A stretch of 64,000 nt of DNA. Origin: an uncultured Sphaerochaeta sp. GTDB taxonomy: Bacteria > Spirochaetota > Spirochaetia > Sphaerochaetales > Sphaerochaetaceae. This document shows, piece after piece, positions 9,334-18,761 of the stretch. The DNA is taken from positions 434,001-498,000 of the forward strand of contig NZ_OY762555.1 of assembly GCF_963666015.1 (NCBI RefSeq), read 5' to 3'. Within the stretch, counting starts at the first letter, position 1. The number at the start of each line of letters is the position of its first letter. The notes under the pieces are model-generated. The model saw only the letters and a list, made by a program, of their open reading frames with translations, was not told where the DNA came from and did not search any database. A program made the translations under genes and the position numbers.

Positions 9334-10281
9334 GTGCAAAAACAAACAGTACAAGCAGAACAAGTGCCAAGGGGGGCAACTTTCCATACCCCCACCTTCG
9401 ATGGTCCATTGGACTTGTTGCTGTTCCTCATCCAAAAATCCGAAGTCAATATTTATGACATTCCCATCTCGCTAATCACTGAACAGTTCTTGGGATATCT
9501 CAAGGATGAGAAGGTCACTGAGCTTGGTGATCTTACACAGTTCTACAAGATGGCTGCAGACCTTCTCTATATCAAGAGCAGGATGTTGCTTCCTGTAGAG
9601 CTGGAATTCGATGAAGAGTACCAGGACCCCAGACAAGAATTGGTGGACCGCCTGCTGGAGTACCAGAAGTTCAGGAAATACACTGAGTTGCTTACAGGCA
9701 CCAATACCAGTGCCGAATTGTTCATCACCCGCAAAAGCAACCAATTTCGACTTCCATTCGGAGATGAGGAACTGTTTGGCGATGTGTCATTGCAGGATTT
9801 ACTCAAGACGTTTTCACGGCTTATGACCACCATAACCCCTAACAAAGTGTTCAACGTTTACGAATCGGTAACGGTCAATGAAAAAATTGCCTTGATGCAG
9901 GAATTGTTTGAGACTCAAGATTATATCACCTTGGAACAACTTATCGTCCATGCTGACCAACTGCTCCATATTATCTGCAGTTTCATGGCAATTCTTGATG
10001 CATGCAAACTCAGGATGATCACTCTCGTTCAGAGCGAACCGTTCGGTCCAATTCTGATCCGTAAGGTCAATGAAGCCTTCGAACAGGATTTTGAGCACAT
10101 GTACGATGATGATTTCGAGGAAATTGAGGAAGAAATCATCACTGCACCTATCTCAAAAGGTGAAGAAGAGAGGTTTTTTGAGGAAGATGCAGATAATCTC
10201 CGCACAACTACTGACGATGGTCGTGTTTTTCTGTATGATGATGAGAGTGAGGATGAGCAGATCATTCTTGACGATGAGTGA
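9334..10281 (+). CDS. scpA: Segregation and condensation protein A
   Basis: ScpA is the kleisin subunit that bridges the SMC heads in the bacterial condensin with ScpB. The N-terminal block FDGPLDLLLFLIQKSEVNIYDIPI is diagnostic, followed by the helical core (FYKMAADLLYIKSRMLLP) and a C-terminal winged-helix region around residues 210-250. The 315-residue length exceeds the usual ~250 because of an acidic tail of about 50 residues rich in Asp and Glu (DDDFEEIEEE, DDESEDEQ). The GTG start at 9334 has an AAAGGGG site upstream. The stop codon overlaps or abuts scpB. Confidence 0.95.
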   Translation: MQKQTVQAEQVPRGATFHTPTFDGPLDLLLFLIQKSEVNIYDIPISLITEQFLGYLKDEKVTELGDLTQFYKMAADLLYIKSRMLLPVELEFDEEYQDPRQELVDRLLEYQKFRKYTELLTGTNTSAELFITRKSNQFRLPFGDEELFGDVSLQDLLKTFSRLMTTITPNKVFNVYESVTVNEKIALMQELFETQDYITLEQLIVHADQLLHIICSFMAILDACKLRMITLVQSEPFGPILIRKVNEAFEQDFEHMYDDDFEEIEEEIITAPISKGEEERFFEEDADNLRTTTDDGRVFLYDDESEDEQIILDDE

Positions 10282-10292
10282 TAGGAGCGTTA

Positions 10293-10901
10293 GTGGTGGA
10301 TAGGAAGAGGCAAGTGGGCAACGCTGGGATACAGCAAAGCCCCCTCTTGAGTACCGAGGCCCGGTTGGTAGAAGTCATTCTCTTTTTGGAGAACGAACCG
10401 GTTAGTTTGGAACGATTGAGCAAGATGACCTCCCTTTCGGAGGAAACAACAAGAAAAGCCATTACAGAACTGCAGGAACATTACCGTGAATACCTGCATG
10501 GACTGGACCTTGCTGAGAGCCAGGGTGCATTCCAATTCCTACCTTCTTCTGATCTACACGACAAGCTTCGCTCCTGCTACGGCAAACGGGTCGATAGACG
10601 CCTGAGTCGTGCAGCCTTGGAAACATTGTCCATTGTGGCATACAGCCAACCGATTACACGCAGGGAGATAGACAACATCCGTGGAGTCAGCAGTGACACC
10701 ATCATCCGTTTGTTGCGAGACCGTGAATATATTAAGGTGATCGGAAGGAAGGATGTCCCTGGGCACCCCTGTCTCTACGGCACCTCAAGAAAATTCCTTT
10801 TTGAATTCAACCTAGCAAGTATCAGCGCACTCCCCAAGCTCTCCGATATCGACCGACTGCGATTTGAAGCAGAACCAACACAGGAGAAAGAAGAAGCATG
10901 A
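10293..10901 (+). CDS. scpB: Segregation and condensation protein B
   Basis: ScpB is the dimeric winged-helix KITE subunit of the SMC-ScpAB complex. The conserved EARLVEVILFLENEPVSLERL and the second winged helix ALETLSIVAYSQPITRREIDNIRGV...LLRDREYIKVIGRKDVPGHPCLYGTS are clear. I place the start at GTG 10293 because AGGAG (10283-10287) lies 5 bases upstream; GTG 10296 fits as well, and GTG 10278, which overlaps the scpA stop, is another option. The stop overlaps the rluB start (ATGA). Confidence 0.94.
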   Translation: MVDRKRQVGNAGIQQSPLLSTEARLVEVILFLENEPVSLERLSKMTSLSEETTRKAITELQEHYREYLHGLDLAESQGAFQFLPSSDLHDKLRSCYGKRVDRRLSRAALETLSIVAYSQPITRREIDNIRGVSSDTIIRLLRDREYIKVIGRKDVPGHPCLYGTSRKFLFEFNLASISALPKLSDIDRLRFEAEPTQEKEEA

Positions 10902-11653
10902 AATTAGTATATCCGCTTAGATTACAGGTCTATTTGGCAAAGAGCGGTTGTGGGTCCCGAAGATCCTGCGAAACACTGATCACCAGTGGGCGGGTCACCG
11001 TCAACACGAAACGAGTAACAGAATTGGGAACCAAGGTCGATGAAGAAGATGTCGTCATGGTTGATGACCAGTTGGTGGAGCCAAGCGAGAAAACCTATTA
11101 CTACGCCTTGCACAAGCCCAAGGGCTTTGTTTGCACGAACTGGGACCCAAACGAGAAGAACTATGCACGTGATCTAATTGATATTCCAGACAAGAATCTT
11201 CTCTTCCATATTGGTCGTCTGGATAAGGATTCCAGTGGCTTGATTCTTTTCACCAACGATGGGGATGTGGCACAAAAAATCATGCATCCCTCCGAGGAGA
11301 TTGAGAAGGAGTACTTGGTAAGCTGTACTACTGGAGTACGAAGGGAAGACCTAGAGGAGGCCCGAAAAGGTGTCCTCATAGACATGCCGCAACCTTATAC
11401 GATCAAACGTTTTGAGATTATCAGCAAGAAATGGGTGCGGATCATCCTAACCGAAGGAAAAAACCGAGAAATCCGAAAGATTCTCAGTCACTTCGGTTAT
11501 GAGGTGAAGCAGCTGGTTAGGATGCGAATTGGTTGCATTGAACTGGGTGACCTCAAACCGGGGCAATACCGCACGGTCACGTCTTCCGAGATCAAGGCGC
11601 TCCTGAAGGGAGAAAATGATATTCTAAGAAAGAGTTCAGGGAGAGGATGGTAA
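10898..11653 (+). CDS. rluB: Large-subunit rRNA pseudouridine synthase of the RluB/RsuA family
   Basis: The enzyme isomerises a uridine in rRNA (23S helix 89 for RluB). An S4 RNA-binding domain spans about residues 1-60 (LQVYLAKSGCGSRRSCETLI). The catalytic domain carries GRLDKDSSGLILFTNDGD with the catalytic Asp in RLDKDSSG, and the C-terminal EGKNREIRKILSHFGYEVKQLVRMRIG typical of the RsuA/RluB/E/F class. The scpA-scpB-rluB order is common in bacteria, favouring RluB over the paralogues. It overlaps scpB upstream by 4 bases and touches cmk downstream. Confidence 0.9.
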   Translation: MKLVYPLRLQVYLAKSGCGSRRSCETLITSGRVTVNTKRVTELGTKVDEEDVVMVDDQLVEPSEKTYYYALHKPKGFVCTNWDPNEKNYARDLIDIPDKNLLFHIGRLDKDSSGLILFTNDGDVAQKIMHPSEEIEKEYLVSCTTGVRREDLEEARKGVLIDMPQPYTIKRFEIISKKWVRIILTEGKNREIRKILSHFGYEVKQLVRMRIGCIELGDLKPGQYRTVTSSEIKALLKGENDILRKSSGRGW

Positions 11654-12306
11654 TGGTCGTAGCTATAGACGGACCGGCGGGTGTTGGGAAAAGCTCCATT
11701 GCCCAGATGATTGCAAAGACTTGCAATTTCTACTATCTCAATTCCGGCTCATTCTACAGGGCCTACACCTACCTGCATGTACAGGAAGAGAAGGACCCCA
11801 TGAATTACCCAGCAGTTTTGGAAACTGCAAGGCACTATGTACTTTCTATTGAAGACGACCGTATCTCTGTCAATGGCAGTGATATTGAAGATAAGCTTCA
11901 TACCCCTGAGGTTGACGCAGTAGTCGCGCAAGTATCAACGTATCCTCCGCTGAGAAGCTATGTGAATGAACAGCTCAGAAGGATTGCAAAGGATATGGAT
12001 GTTGTCATAGAAGGTAGAGATATTACGACTGTGGTCTTCCCAGATGCCGACTTAAAATGTTACTTTGATGCAAAGGCTGAAGTTCGAGCTGAACGTCGAC
12101 TCAAGCAGCATCCGGACGGACAAGATTACGAGACTGTGTTGCGACAAATCAAGATGCGAGACGAAATTGATAAGGGCAAGGAAGTTGGTGCACTTCGTGT
12201 TGCAGAGGATGCCCTGTACATAGACACCTCGTACTTGACTATAGGACAAGTTTGTGAGAAAGTGTTATCTGCTATTTTTACGCTTAAGGGCGATGTAAAT
12301 AGGTAA
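11653..12306 (+). CDS. cmk: Cytidylate kinase
   Basis: Cmk phosphorylates CMP and dCMP. It has the P-loop AIDGPAGVGKSS, the LNSGSFYRAYTY segment, VIEGRDITTVVFPDADLKCYFDA and the lid arginines (AERRLKQ) over 217 residues. Two starts are possible, ATG 11647 and ATG 11653; the second gives better spacing from the AGGGAGAGG site (11638-11646) and overlaps the rluB stop by one base (TAATG). It is followed after 22 bases by rpsA, a classic neighbour. Confidence 0.95.
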   Translation: MVVAIDGPAGVGKSSIAQMIAKTCNFYYLNSGSFYRAYTYLHVQEEKDPMNYPAVLETARHYVLSIEDDRISVNGSDIEDKLHTPEVDAVVAQVSTYPPLRSYVNEQLRRIAKDMDVVIEGRDITTVVFPDADLKCYFDAKAEVRAERRLKQHPDGQDYETVLRQIKMRDEIDKGKEVGALRVAEDALYIDTSYLTIGQVCEKVLSAIFTLKGDVNR

Positions 12307-12328
12307 ATTTAGGATCAGGAGAAATCAA

Positions 12329-14050
12329 GTGGCTGAAGAACAAGAAATGGAAGAAAAGAAGACCAGAATGCAGGATTTACTGCAGGAGGAGTATCTTAAA
12401 TCTCTTGATGGAATCGAAGACGGTCAGCTCGTGGCCGGTACTGTTGTCCAGGTAAACAACGAGTATGTATTCGTGGATGTCGGTTATAAGAGCGAGGGGC
12501 GTATCTCTCGTGACGAATTCGCATCGATTCCTGAAGTAGGTGATGAGGTAAAAGTCGTCATTATCACTAAGGAAGGGAAGGGCGGCCAAATCGTCGTTTC
12601 CAAGAAGCGTGCCGATTTCAAAGAACGTACAGATGAACTGAAGACTGCTTCTGAAAGCAGATCTCCCGTTTTGGGCAAGTTTGAAAAGGTAATCAAGGGT
12701 GGCTTTGAGGTTGACCTCGGAGGCGAGTACAAGGGTTTCTGTCCCCTCTCAAAGGCTGATGTCCAGAGAGTTGAGGATCCTGAGACCATGATCGGTATCA
12801 CTGATTACTTCATCATTGACAAGTTCCACGGTGGCACAAAGCTTAAGAGCGTTGTGAATAGACGTGAGTATCTTGACCAGAAAATCAAAGAGAATAAAGA
12901 GAAATTCTTCTCCACTGTCCAGATCGGCGATGTAGTCGAAGGTGTTGTGAAGTCATTCACCTCCTTTGGCGCTTTCATCGACCTTGGTGGATTCGATGGA
13001 CTCTTGCATATCAATGACATGAGCTGGGGCCATGTCACCCGTCCAAAGGACTTCGTAAAGAAGGGGCAGGTGGTACAACTCAGACTCATTAACATCGACC
13101 CGGAGACCCAGAAGATCAACCTGAGCTTGAAGCACATGCAGGAAGACCCCTGGACCACCTTCGAGCAGAAATACAATGTTGGTGATACCATCAAGGCTCC
13201 GGTAACCAAGATTACCACCTTTGGTGCATTCATTGAGATTGAGCCCGGAATCGAGGGACTCGCACACATAAGTGAGCTTTCCTGGACCAAGCGCATCAAC
13301 AACCCCAAGGAAGTCCTTGATGTAGGTGATGTCGTTGAAGCAAAGATTCTTGGGTATGACCTCGACAAGAAGCGTGTTTCTTTGGGCCTCAAGCAGCTTG
13401 AGGAAAATCCTTGGGACACCATTTCTGATCGCTATCCGATCGGTATGACTCTTTCAAAGCCAGTTGTAAAGATCACCAACAGTGGTGCATTCGTCAACCT
13501 GGAAGAGGGTATTGATGGATTCCTCCATATTGATGACATTTCCTGGACCAAGAAAGTCAAGAACATGGCATCCTTCTGCAGTGAAGGTGATGTGATTGAC
13601 GTTGTGGTCATTCGCGTTGAGCCGGACAATCGTCGTATCCGCCTTGGTGTCAAGCAGCTTGAGGGCAACCCTTGGCAGACTTTGCGTCACGACTATCCCA
13701 AGTTCAGCACGATCAGTGGTGTTATCACCAATGTCACAGACTTTGGCGTATTCGTGAAGGTCATGGGAGATATCGAAGGACTGATCAGCAAGTACAACTT
13801 GGTTGGTCCGGATGAGGAGTTCACTGACGAAGTACTGAAAAAGTACAATGTCGGCGATCCCATCACTGCAATGGTTGTAGAGTGCAATCCTTCGACCCAG
13901 AAGCTCTCACTCTCCGTTAAGGAGATGGTAAGACGCTCTCAGCAGTCGGAAATTGCAAAATATATCCACGAGGATAATGAGAACGATACCTACTCCCTGG
14001 CAGAAATGATGCGTTACAAGGATGAGGACAAGGAGAAGGAAGACAACTAA
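12329..14050 (+). CDS. rpsA: 30S ribosomal protein S1
   Basis: S1 binds mRNA leaders and helps initiation on the 30S subunit. The 573-residue protein has six OB-fold S1 repeats beginning near residues 30, 115, 200, 285, 372 and 460, each with the GxFV(D/E)(L/I) pattern (for example GAFIDLGGFDGLLHINDMSW). The two N-terminal repeats are the most divergent, as expected for the ribosome-binding domains. The GTG start at 12329 follows AGGAG by 7 bases. It closes the scpA-scpB-rluB-cmk-rpsA group, and a perfect hairpin follows the stop. Confidence 0.97.
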   Translation: MAEEQEMEEKKTRMQDLLQEEYLKSLDGIEDGQLVAGTVVQVNNEYVFVDVGYKSEGRISRDEFASIPEVGDEVKVVIITKEGKGGQIVVSKKRADFKERTDELKTASESRSPVLGKFEKVIKGGFEVDLGGEYKGFCPLSKADVQRVEDPETMIGITDYFIIDKFHGGTKLKSVVNRREYLDQKIKENKEKFFSTVQIGDVVEGVVKSFTSFGAFIDLGGFDGLLHINDMSWGHVTRPKDFVKKGQVVQLRLINIDPETQKINLSLKHMQEDPWTTFEQKYNVGDTIKAPVTKITTFGAFIEIEPGIEGLAHISELSWTKRINNPKEVLDVGDVVEAKILGYDLDKKRVSLGLKQLEENPWDTISDRYPIGMTLSKPVVKITNSGAFVNLEEGIDGFLHIDDISWTKKVKNMASFCSEGDVIDVVVIRVEPDNRRIRLGVKQLEGNPWQTLRHDYPKFSTISGVITNVTDFGVFVKVMGDIEGLISKYNLVGPDEEFTDEVLKKYNVGDPITAMVVECNPSTQKLSLSVKEMVRRSQQSEIAKYIHEDNENDTYSLAEMMRYKDEDKEKEDN

Positions 14051-14065
14051 GGTTGTGTTCCGAAT

Positions 14066-14091
14066 CACAGGCGGCATACCTGCCGCCTGTG
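14066..14091 (+). terminator. Hairpin after rpsA
   Basis: An 11-bp perfect GC-rich stem (14066-14076 with 14081-14091) encloses a TACC loop 15 bases after the rpsA stop. No T-run follows, so it could instead be an mRNA-stabilising hairpin that lowers expression of the next gene. Confidence 0.55.
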
Positions 14092-14120
14092 TCATATACC
14101 CTTGATAACGGAGATGAGCC

Positions 14121-14810
14121 ATGAGTAATAATTCTAAGGATACAGCTGAGTTGACCTTGGCTGAACGAATCGAAGGATCTTTGAACCGCTTCCTAGGCAA
14201 GAACAAGAAAGCGTTGATTGTTGTTGCAATTGTGGTGATTGTTGGACTGGCAACATTGGGCATTGTGCTTACCGTGAGCCAGAATAATCTACAGACACAG
14301 TTCAACGAGATTGACCAACTAGAAGCCTCATATGTTGAGCTTCAGGCTATGGGAAGCGATGACGAAGCGTACCAGGAGACCTATGATGAACTGGTTGCTG
14401 GTCTGACAGCGCTTGCAGGAAAGGGAGATAAATACCCGAGTCTGAAAGCTGAATATCTGTTGGGCATGGTGGCATTCCAGGATGAGGAGTACCAGAAGGC
14501 AGCTGACAGCTTCCTTTCTGTCTACACTGAAGCAGATGGTAACTATCTTGGCTCTCTGGCACTTGCCAATGCTGCAGCAGCAGCTGAAGAGCTCGGAGAT
14601 GATTCTCTGGCACTCGAGTACTACACCAAGATTATTGATGAGTTCGGGTTTACCGCAGCTGAGTCAGCGAAGGCTCTTTTCGGGCAGGCTCGTCTACAAG
14701 AGAAATCTGGTAACATTGAGCTGTCAAAGGCAACGTTCCAGCAGCTTGCTGACCAGTTCCCAACTTCCGAGTATGCCAAGCTGGCAACCAACAGACTTGC
14801 ACTCCTGTAA
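14121..14810 (+). CDS. Membrane-anchored TPR protein (YfgM-like layout)
   Basis: The 229-residue protein has a cytoplasmic N-terminus of about 30 residues, one transmembrane helix (about residues 32-53, ALIVVAIVVIVGLATLGIVL) and a helical external domain with TPR-type repeats (YPSLKAEYLLGMVAFQDEEYQKAADSF, then NYLGSLALANAAAAAEELGDDSLALEYYTKII). This resembles the YfgM/ancillary-translocon type fold, but sequence identity to YfgM is not established here. A GGAGATG ribosome-binding site precedes the ATG. It lies downstream of rpsA and upstream of a lipoprotein, suggesting a cell-envelope role. Confidence 0.7.
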   Translation: MSNNSKDTAELTLAERIEGSLNRFLGKNKKALIVVAIVVIVGLATLGIVLTVSQNNLQTQFNEIDQLEASYVELQAMGSDDEAYQETYDELVAGLTALAGKGDKYPSLKAEYLLGMVAFQDEEYQKAADSFLSVYTEADGNYLGSLALANAAAAAEELGDDSLALEYYTKIIDEFGFTAAESAKALFGQARLQEKSGNIELSKATFQQLADQFPTSEYAKLATNRLALL

Positions 14811-14860
14811 GCAAACGGGTTAGGGTAGGTTAGAGACCCACACCATAAGGAGGCAGATGC

Positions 14861-15583
14861 ATGAAGAGAAGAATTCCTATTCTTTCTACTGCATCTGTCT
14901 TTTTTATTGCCCTGATACTGCTATCATCTTGTGGGATTGCAACCATATTGACATTTGGTACTGGTACGGTATTTGCTGATGGTGACACCAATGGGGATAA
15001 GGTTGGTTTACGTCTCGATGTTGATGATAGCCTGGGTACTCTTAGCCTTATTGATCCAGGTTCTGGTCCTTCTCTTATGCTTTTCTATACCATCACTGAC
15101 TCAGAAAATCCACAAAATTTCAAAACAGCATTCAATACAACATATAAGAGGGATTTCAATGGCGTGCAGATTACCACTGATGCAGTACTTACGGTTAATG
15201 ATATAACGCTGTATCGCTTTTCTGATACTCTTGGAACTACATTCCAAGGACCAGAATATATTGCCACTGCCAATGTTCCCACATCCCCTGATTTCAATTG
15301 TACGCTTACCCAGACAGCAGTATCAGGATCAATGGTATCGATGGACTTGGTTTTCGATGTTGGCTCTTATACCATTCATAATTCACCAAAACTCCATAGA
15401 TTTAATGGTCAACCATTTGAGACAGATATAAAAAAGGTAAATGAATCATTTGAAGACTATCATATTGATGATCAATCCTCTGCTATGTTTCTTCATATCT
15501 ATGGAGCAGTCAACGTTTCCAAGGGAAGTTTTAACAACATCTATTGGACTGAACTGGTTAATCTTGGGTATATCAAACTCTAA
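14861..15583 (+). CDS. Putative lipoprotein, unknown function
   Basis: I do not recognise this 240-residue protein. It begins with a basic, hydrophobic signal peptide ending in a lipobox-like LSSC (Cys near residue 24), so it is probably a lipoprotein. The mature part is rich in Thr, Ser, Asp and beta-strand patterns, with a short DGDTNGDK stretch reminiscent of a calcium-binding loop. A strong AAGGAGG site lies upstream. Its A+T content is higher than that of its neighbours, which may mark a lineage-specific gene. It is probably the last gene of the rightward run. Confidence 0.65.
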   Translation: MKRRIPILSTASVFFIALILLSSCGIATILTFGTGTVFADGDTNGDKVGLRLDVDDSLGTLSLIDPGSGPSLMLFYTITDSENPQNFKTAFNTTYKRDFNGVQITTDAVLTVNDITLYRFSDTLGTTFQGPEYIATANVPTSPDFNCTLTQTAVSGSMVSMDLVFDVGSYTIHNSPKLHRFNGQPFETDIKKVNESFEDYHIDDQSSAMFLHIYGAVNVSKGSFNNIYWTELVNLGYIKL

Positions 15584-15806
15584 ATCGAAATAAACCATAA
15601 CAAAAAGGTAAGAGCGAATGCAAAAACAGATTCATATATTTTCGTGAATAATATATATTCTGTTAACTAGAATCTATTTCACAACTATTTGAACCCAACA
15701 TCGTGTTCTCCCACTATATGAAAGTATACACAAAATGTGCCACGAACCTGTGCATGTCCGCAGCACATTACAAATTATCAATTGTTACTTGTATAAGTAA
15801 TTGAAT
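15584..15806. other. AT-rich intergenic region between convergent genes
   Basis: This 223-base stretch separates the lipoprotein gene and the convergent membrane-protein gene. It contains AATGTGC (15734-15740) repeated inverted at 15763-15769, and an imperfect AT-rich hairpin at 15779-15804 (CAATT...ACTT-GTAT-AAGT-AATTG) just after the minus-strand stop, which may act as a weak terminator. No gene or RNA was recognised. Confidence 0.4.
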
Positions 15807-16769
15807 CTAGGCCTCTTCCTGTTTCTTCGGCATTACCAGTCCTACAGCGAATACAACAAGACCCACGACTATGAAGACAATTGCAGTCTGATTCATCTGT
15901 GAGAATGTATACTTCACAATTCCTTCAATCTTTGAAGCCTGTACTGGAAGGGATCCAAAATCGACACCTGCGTTGCTACCGATTTTATCCAGATTGGAAT
16001 ACATCGACTTAATGATCAGGAACAAAGCTCCGCTTAATGCAATTGTTATTCCTGTCCACTGCATACCGCTGCTTCTCTGTAGGAGAAGGATTGCAAGAAT
16101 CAGGAAAACCAGGAGTACGATTACCAGGATCAATACACCAAGCCAGGTATTCATGAGAGAAAGATAACCCCGGACCATAGAGATTGTTCCAGGAGCCATA
16201 TCATTCACCAAATCACCAATCACCAGAGATTCCGGCAGACCAAGTTGATCAACAATTTGTTCAGCAATCATTGGGATATAGGCTTTGGGCGCCCCAAACA
16301 TGGCCATCAACTCCATATCGGAGTATTGCTCCAATCCCTTGGCGATATTCTGTTCAATCTCATCAAGCTTCGGGACCATATCAATAACTGCAGTCAATTT
16401 CCCTGACTCACCGGTCAAGCTGTTCACCACATCATCGGTGACCATCACAATTTGATCCTCGATCCAGTCTTCATCCAAGGCATCGATGATAGCGCCACTG
16501 ATTAAATCCACCTGAGCGTCGACACCAGCTTTCTGAACGGGGTCTGTGATTGTCTTTCCTTCAGTGAGACCGTCGCGAACAATATCAGGAATCATTTTGG
16601 CAATCTCATCATGCACCAGTGCGGGAATTTCATTGTCACTGACAACCGTCTGGTAATACGACTGGTTGAGCAAGGTATTGTCCATACCACGATACATCAT
16701 GAATGCCATGCCGTATACGATGACTACCACTGACAGTAGTACCAATACAATAATTTTCAGCGCTTTCAC
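15807..16769 (-). CDS. Integral membrane protein, unknown function
   Basis: The 320-residue protein has one transmembrane helix at residues 5-27, an external domain of about 180 residues rich in acidic residues and Ile/Val (28-205), and three C-terminal helices (about 208-230, 240-258 and 293-313). No catalytic motif is visible and I cannot assign a family. The GTG start at 16769 is supported by AAGGAGG eight bases upstream. Two perfect inverted repeats lie in the 129-base leader, so its expression may be controlled. Confidence 0.6.
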   Translation of the reverse strand: MKALKIIVLVLLSVVVIVYGMAFMMYRGMDNTLLNQSYYQTVVSDNEIPALVHDEIAKMIPDIVRDGLTEGKTITDPVQKAGVDAQVDLISGAIIDALDEDWIEDQIVMVTDDVVNSLTGESGKLTAVIDMVPKLDEIEQNIAKGLEQYSDMELMAMFGAPKAYIPMIAEQIVDQLGLPESLVIGDLVNDMAPGTISMVRGYLSLMNTWLGVLILVIVLLVFLILAILLLQRSSGMQWTGITIALSGALFLIIKSMYSNLDKIGSNAGVDFGSLPVQASKIEGIVKYTFSQMNQTAIVFIVVGLVVFAVGLVMPKKQEEA

Positions 16770-16787
16770 TTTAAATGCCTCCTTACC

Positions 16788-16831
16788 GGAATAATCTTAA
16801 CATTATTCCAGTTCATGTAATCCATTACATG
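16788..16831 (-). promoter_or_regulatory. Two adjacent perfect inverted repeats upstream of the membrane-protein gene
   Basis: The first repeat is GGAATAAT-N6-ATTATTCC (16788-16809) and the second is CATGTAAT-CC-ATTACATG (16814-16831). On the minus strand a possible promoter (TTGTAC, 17 bases, TGTAAT) puts its -10 box inside the second repeat, which suggests operators rather than a glmS terminator; neither hairpin is followed by a T-run. Confidence 0.5.
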
Positions 16832-16898
16832 GTGAGGCATGAAAAAGTACAAGTCAAGAAACAGGTAGAAGAATACGGTAAATCTTTGGAATAACCGT

Positions 16899-18701
16899 TT
16901 ACTCCACGGTAACAGACTTTGCCAGATTCCTCGGTTTGTCTGGATCATTTCCCTTCTGTACTGAACAGTAATATGCATACAGTTGACTTACCATTACCGA
17001 AAGAATGGGACTGAACAGAGGGTGAGTCTCTGGTATGCGGAAGATCATGTCAGCAGTCTCGTCGAAGGTATGTACTTTCTCAAAGGTTATAACAAGAGCC
17101 GTTGCTCCCCTCGCCTTCACTTCCTTGATATTGGAATCCATTTTTGTAAACAGGGATGGTTGGGTACAGAGAGCCACCACCAATGTGGATGTGTCGACGA
17201 GCGCTATAGGGCCATGTTTGAGCTCACCTGCAGCAAACGCTTCACTGTGGGTATAGCTTATCTCCTTCAGTTTCAAAGCACTCTCCAGACTGATGGCATA
17301 ATCAACCAGCCTCCCCATGAAGAACACCTTGGTCTTGTTGAATTGGTTTGCCGCAAACCTCTGGATATCCTCCTGCCGGTCGAGCAATCGCTGTGCTTGG
17401 ATGGGAAGCTGCTGCAAAGCTTCCAGCAAGGCTGATTGTTCCGCTTTCGCCAACAAGGTTGCCAGGGAAAACAGACTGAGCAACTGGGTTGTAAACGCCT
17501 TTGTCGATGCAACGGCAATCTCAGGGCCGGCATTGGTATACAGCACCTTGTCCGCCTCACGGCTGAGCGTGCAACCGACCACGTTGGTTATCGCCAACGT
17601 TGGTATGCCAAGATTCTTCAGCATCCTGAGTGCTGCAATCGTATCGGCAGTCTCCCCGCTTTGGCTGATAAGAATACATATTTCCCCTTCCTTTCGGATG
17701 TGTCGCTTGTAACGAAGTTCACTAGCAATCACAACCTCAACAGGAATAGCTGCAACCTGTTCAATGACATAGGAAGCTACCATTGCAGCATGATATGCAG
17801 TGCCACAACCGGTGATCAGAAGATGAGTGGCATCCTTGATGAGCAACTCAATATCCGCCGGAAATGATAGTTTTTCCTGCTTGTCGAGCTTTGGCCTGAG
17901 CGTATCACCTAGCGCCTTGGGTTGCTCAAATATCTCCTTGAGCATAAAATGCTCGTAGCCGCATTTCTCTGCAGCCTCCATGTCCCAATCGATTGTCTCA
18001 GGCGGACGAGAGAGTTCTTCACCTTCAAGATTGTAGATATGTACTGAATCCTTGGAAAGGACAGCAACCTCCAGATCGTTCAAATACTGGACTTCCCTGG
18101 TGTGGGAAAGAAGCGGAGGAACATCGCTTGCAATCAAGGTGGCACCCTCAGCTCTGCCAATAACCAAGGGACTGTCCTTTCTTGCTACCACTAAAATGTC
18201 TGGTTGGTCTGCACAGACCACAGCAATTGCATAGGACCCCTCCAGACGCGCCACAGACTCCCTGACTGCAAGCAAGAGGTCTCCGTTGTAGTGGAAGTCA
18301 ATCAAGTGTGCAATGACCTCACTATCGGTCTGGCTAGCAAATGACACCTGGTGTTTTTCAAGCCAGGCACGTAGCTGGCTATGATTCTCGATGATACCGT
18401 TATGCACCACAGCAATACTTTGGGAAACATCAGTGTGTGGATGGCTGTTCAAATCACTGGGCTCTCCGTGGGTTGCCCAACGGGTGTGCCCAATCCCACA
18501 GCTCCCTTCAACAGGATTCTGCTCGACCAATAGTTCAAGATTGGACAATCTGCCCTTGATCTTCCTTACTTGCAGGTTCCGTTCCTTGGAAATGACTGCA
18601 ATACCTGCAGAGTCATAGCCCCTGTACTCCAGTCTTCTCAGAGCTTCAAGCAGAATTGGTGAAGAAACCTCATTACCGATATAACCGACTATTCCACACA
18701 T
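16899..18701 (-). CDS. glmS: Glutamine--fructose-6-phosphate aminotransferase (isomerizing)
   Basis: GlmS makes glucosamine 6-phosphate from fructose 6-phosphate and glutamine, the entry to peptidoglycan amino sugars. Cys2 (MCGIVGYIG) is the N-terminal nucleophile of the class II glutaminase domain (about residues 1-240). Two SIS sugar-isomerase domains follow (ITGCGTAYHAAMVASYVIE near 295 and the second from about 455), and the protein ends in the family signature NLAKSVTVE. Length, 600 residues, is normal. An AAGGAAGG site precedes the ATG. The 60-base upstream gap is too short for a glmS ribozyme, and none is seen. Confidence 0.97.
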   Translation of the reverse strand: MCGIVGYIGNEVSSPILLEALRRLEYRGYDSAGIAVISKERNLQVRKIKGRLSNLELLVEQNPVEGSCGIGHTRWATHGEPSDLNSHPHTDVSQSIAVVHNGIIENHSQLRAWLEKHQVSFASQTDSEVIAHLIDFHYNGDLLLAVRESVARLEGSYAIAVVCADQPDILVVARKDSPLVIGRAEGATLIASDVPPLLSHTREVQYLNDLEVAVLSKDSVHIYNLEGEELSRPPETIDWDMEAAEKCGYEHFMLKEIFEQPKALGDTLRPKLDKQEKLSFPADIELLIKDATHLLITGCGTAYHAAMVASYVIEQVAAIPVEVVIASELRYKRHIRKEGEICILISQSGETADTIAALRMLKNLGIPTLAITNVVGCTLSREADKVLYTNAGPEIAVASTKAFTTQLLSLFSLATLLAKAEQSALLEALQQLPIQAQRLLDRQEDIQRFAANQFNKTKVFFMGRLVDYAISLESALKLKEISYTHSEAFAAGELKHGPIALVDTSTLVVALCTQPSLFTKMDSNIKEVKARGATALVITFEKVHTFDETADMIFRIPETHPLFSPILSVMVSQLYAYYCSVQKGNDPDKPRNLAKSVTVE

Positions 18702-18761
18702 GGCAGCCTTCCTTTGCTTTGTAGTACCATATGTCCTCTGGTTTCTGCTACCGTTTCATAG

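Noticed and set aside
18702..18761. Possible glmS ribozyme upstream of glmS
   Set aside because: The gap is only 60 bases and lacks the ribozyme core; the neighbouring gene ends right before it.
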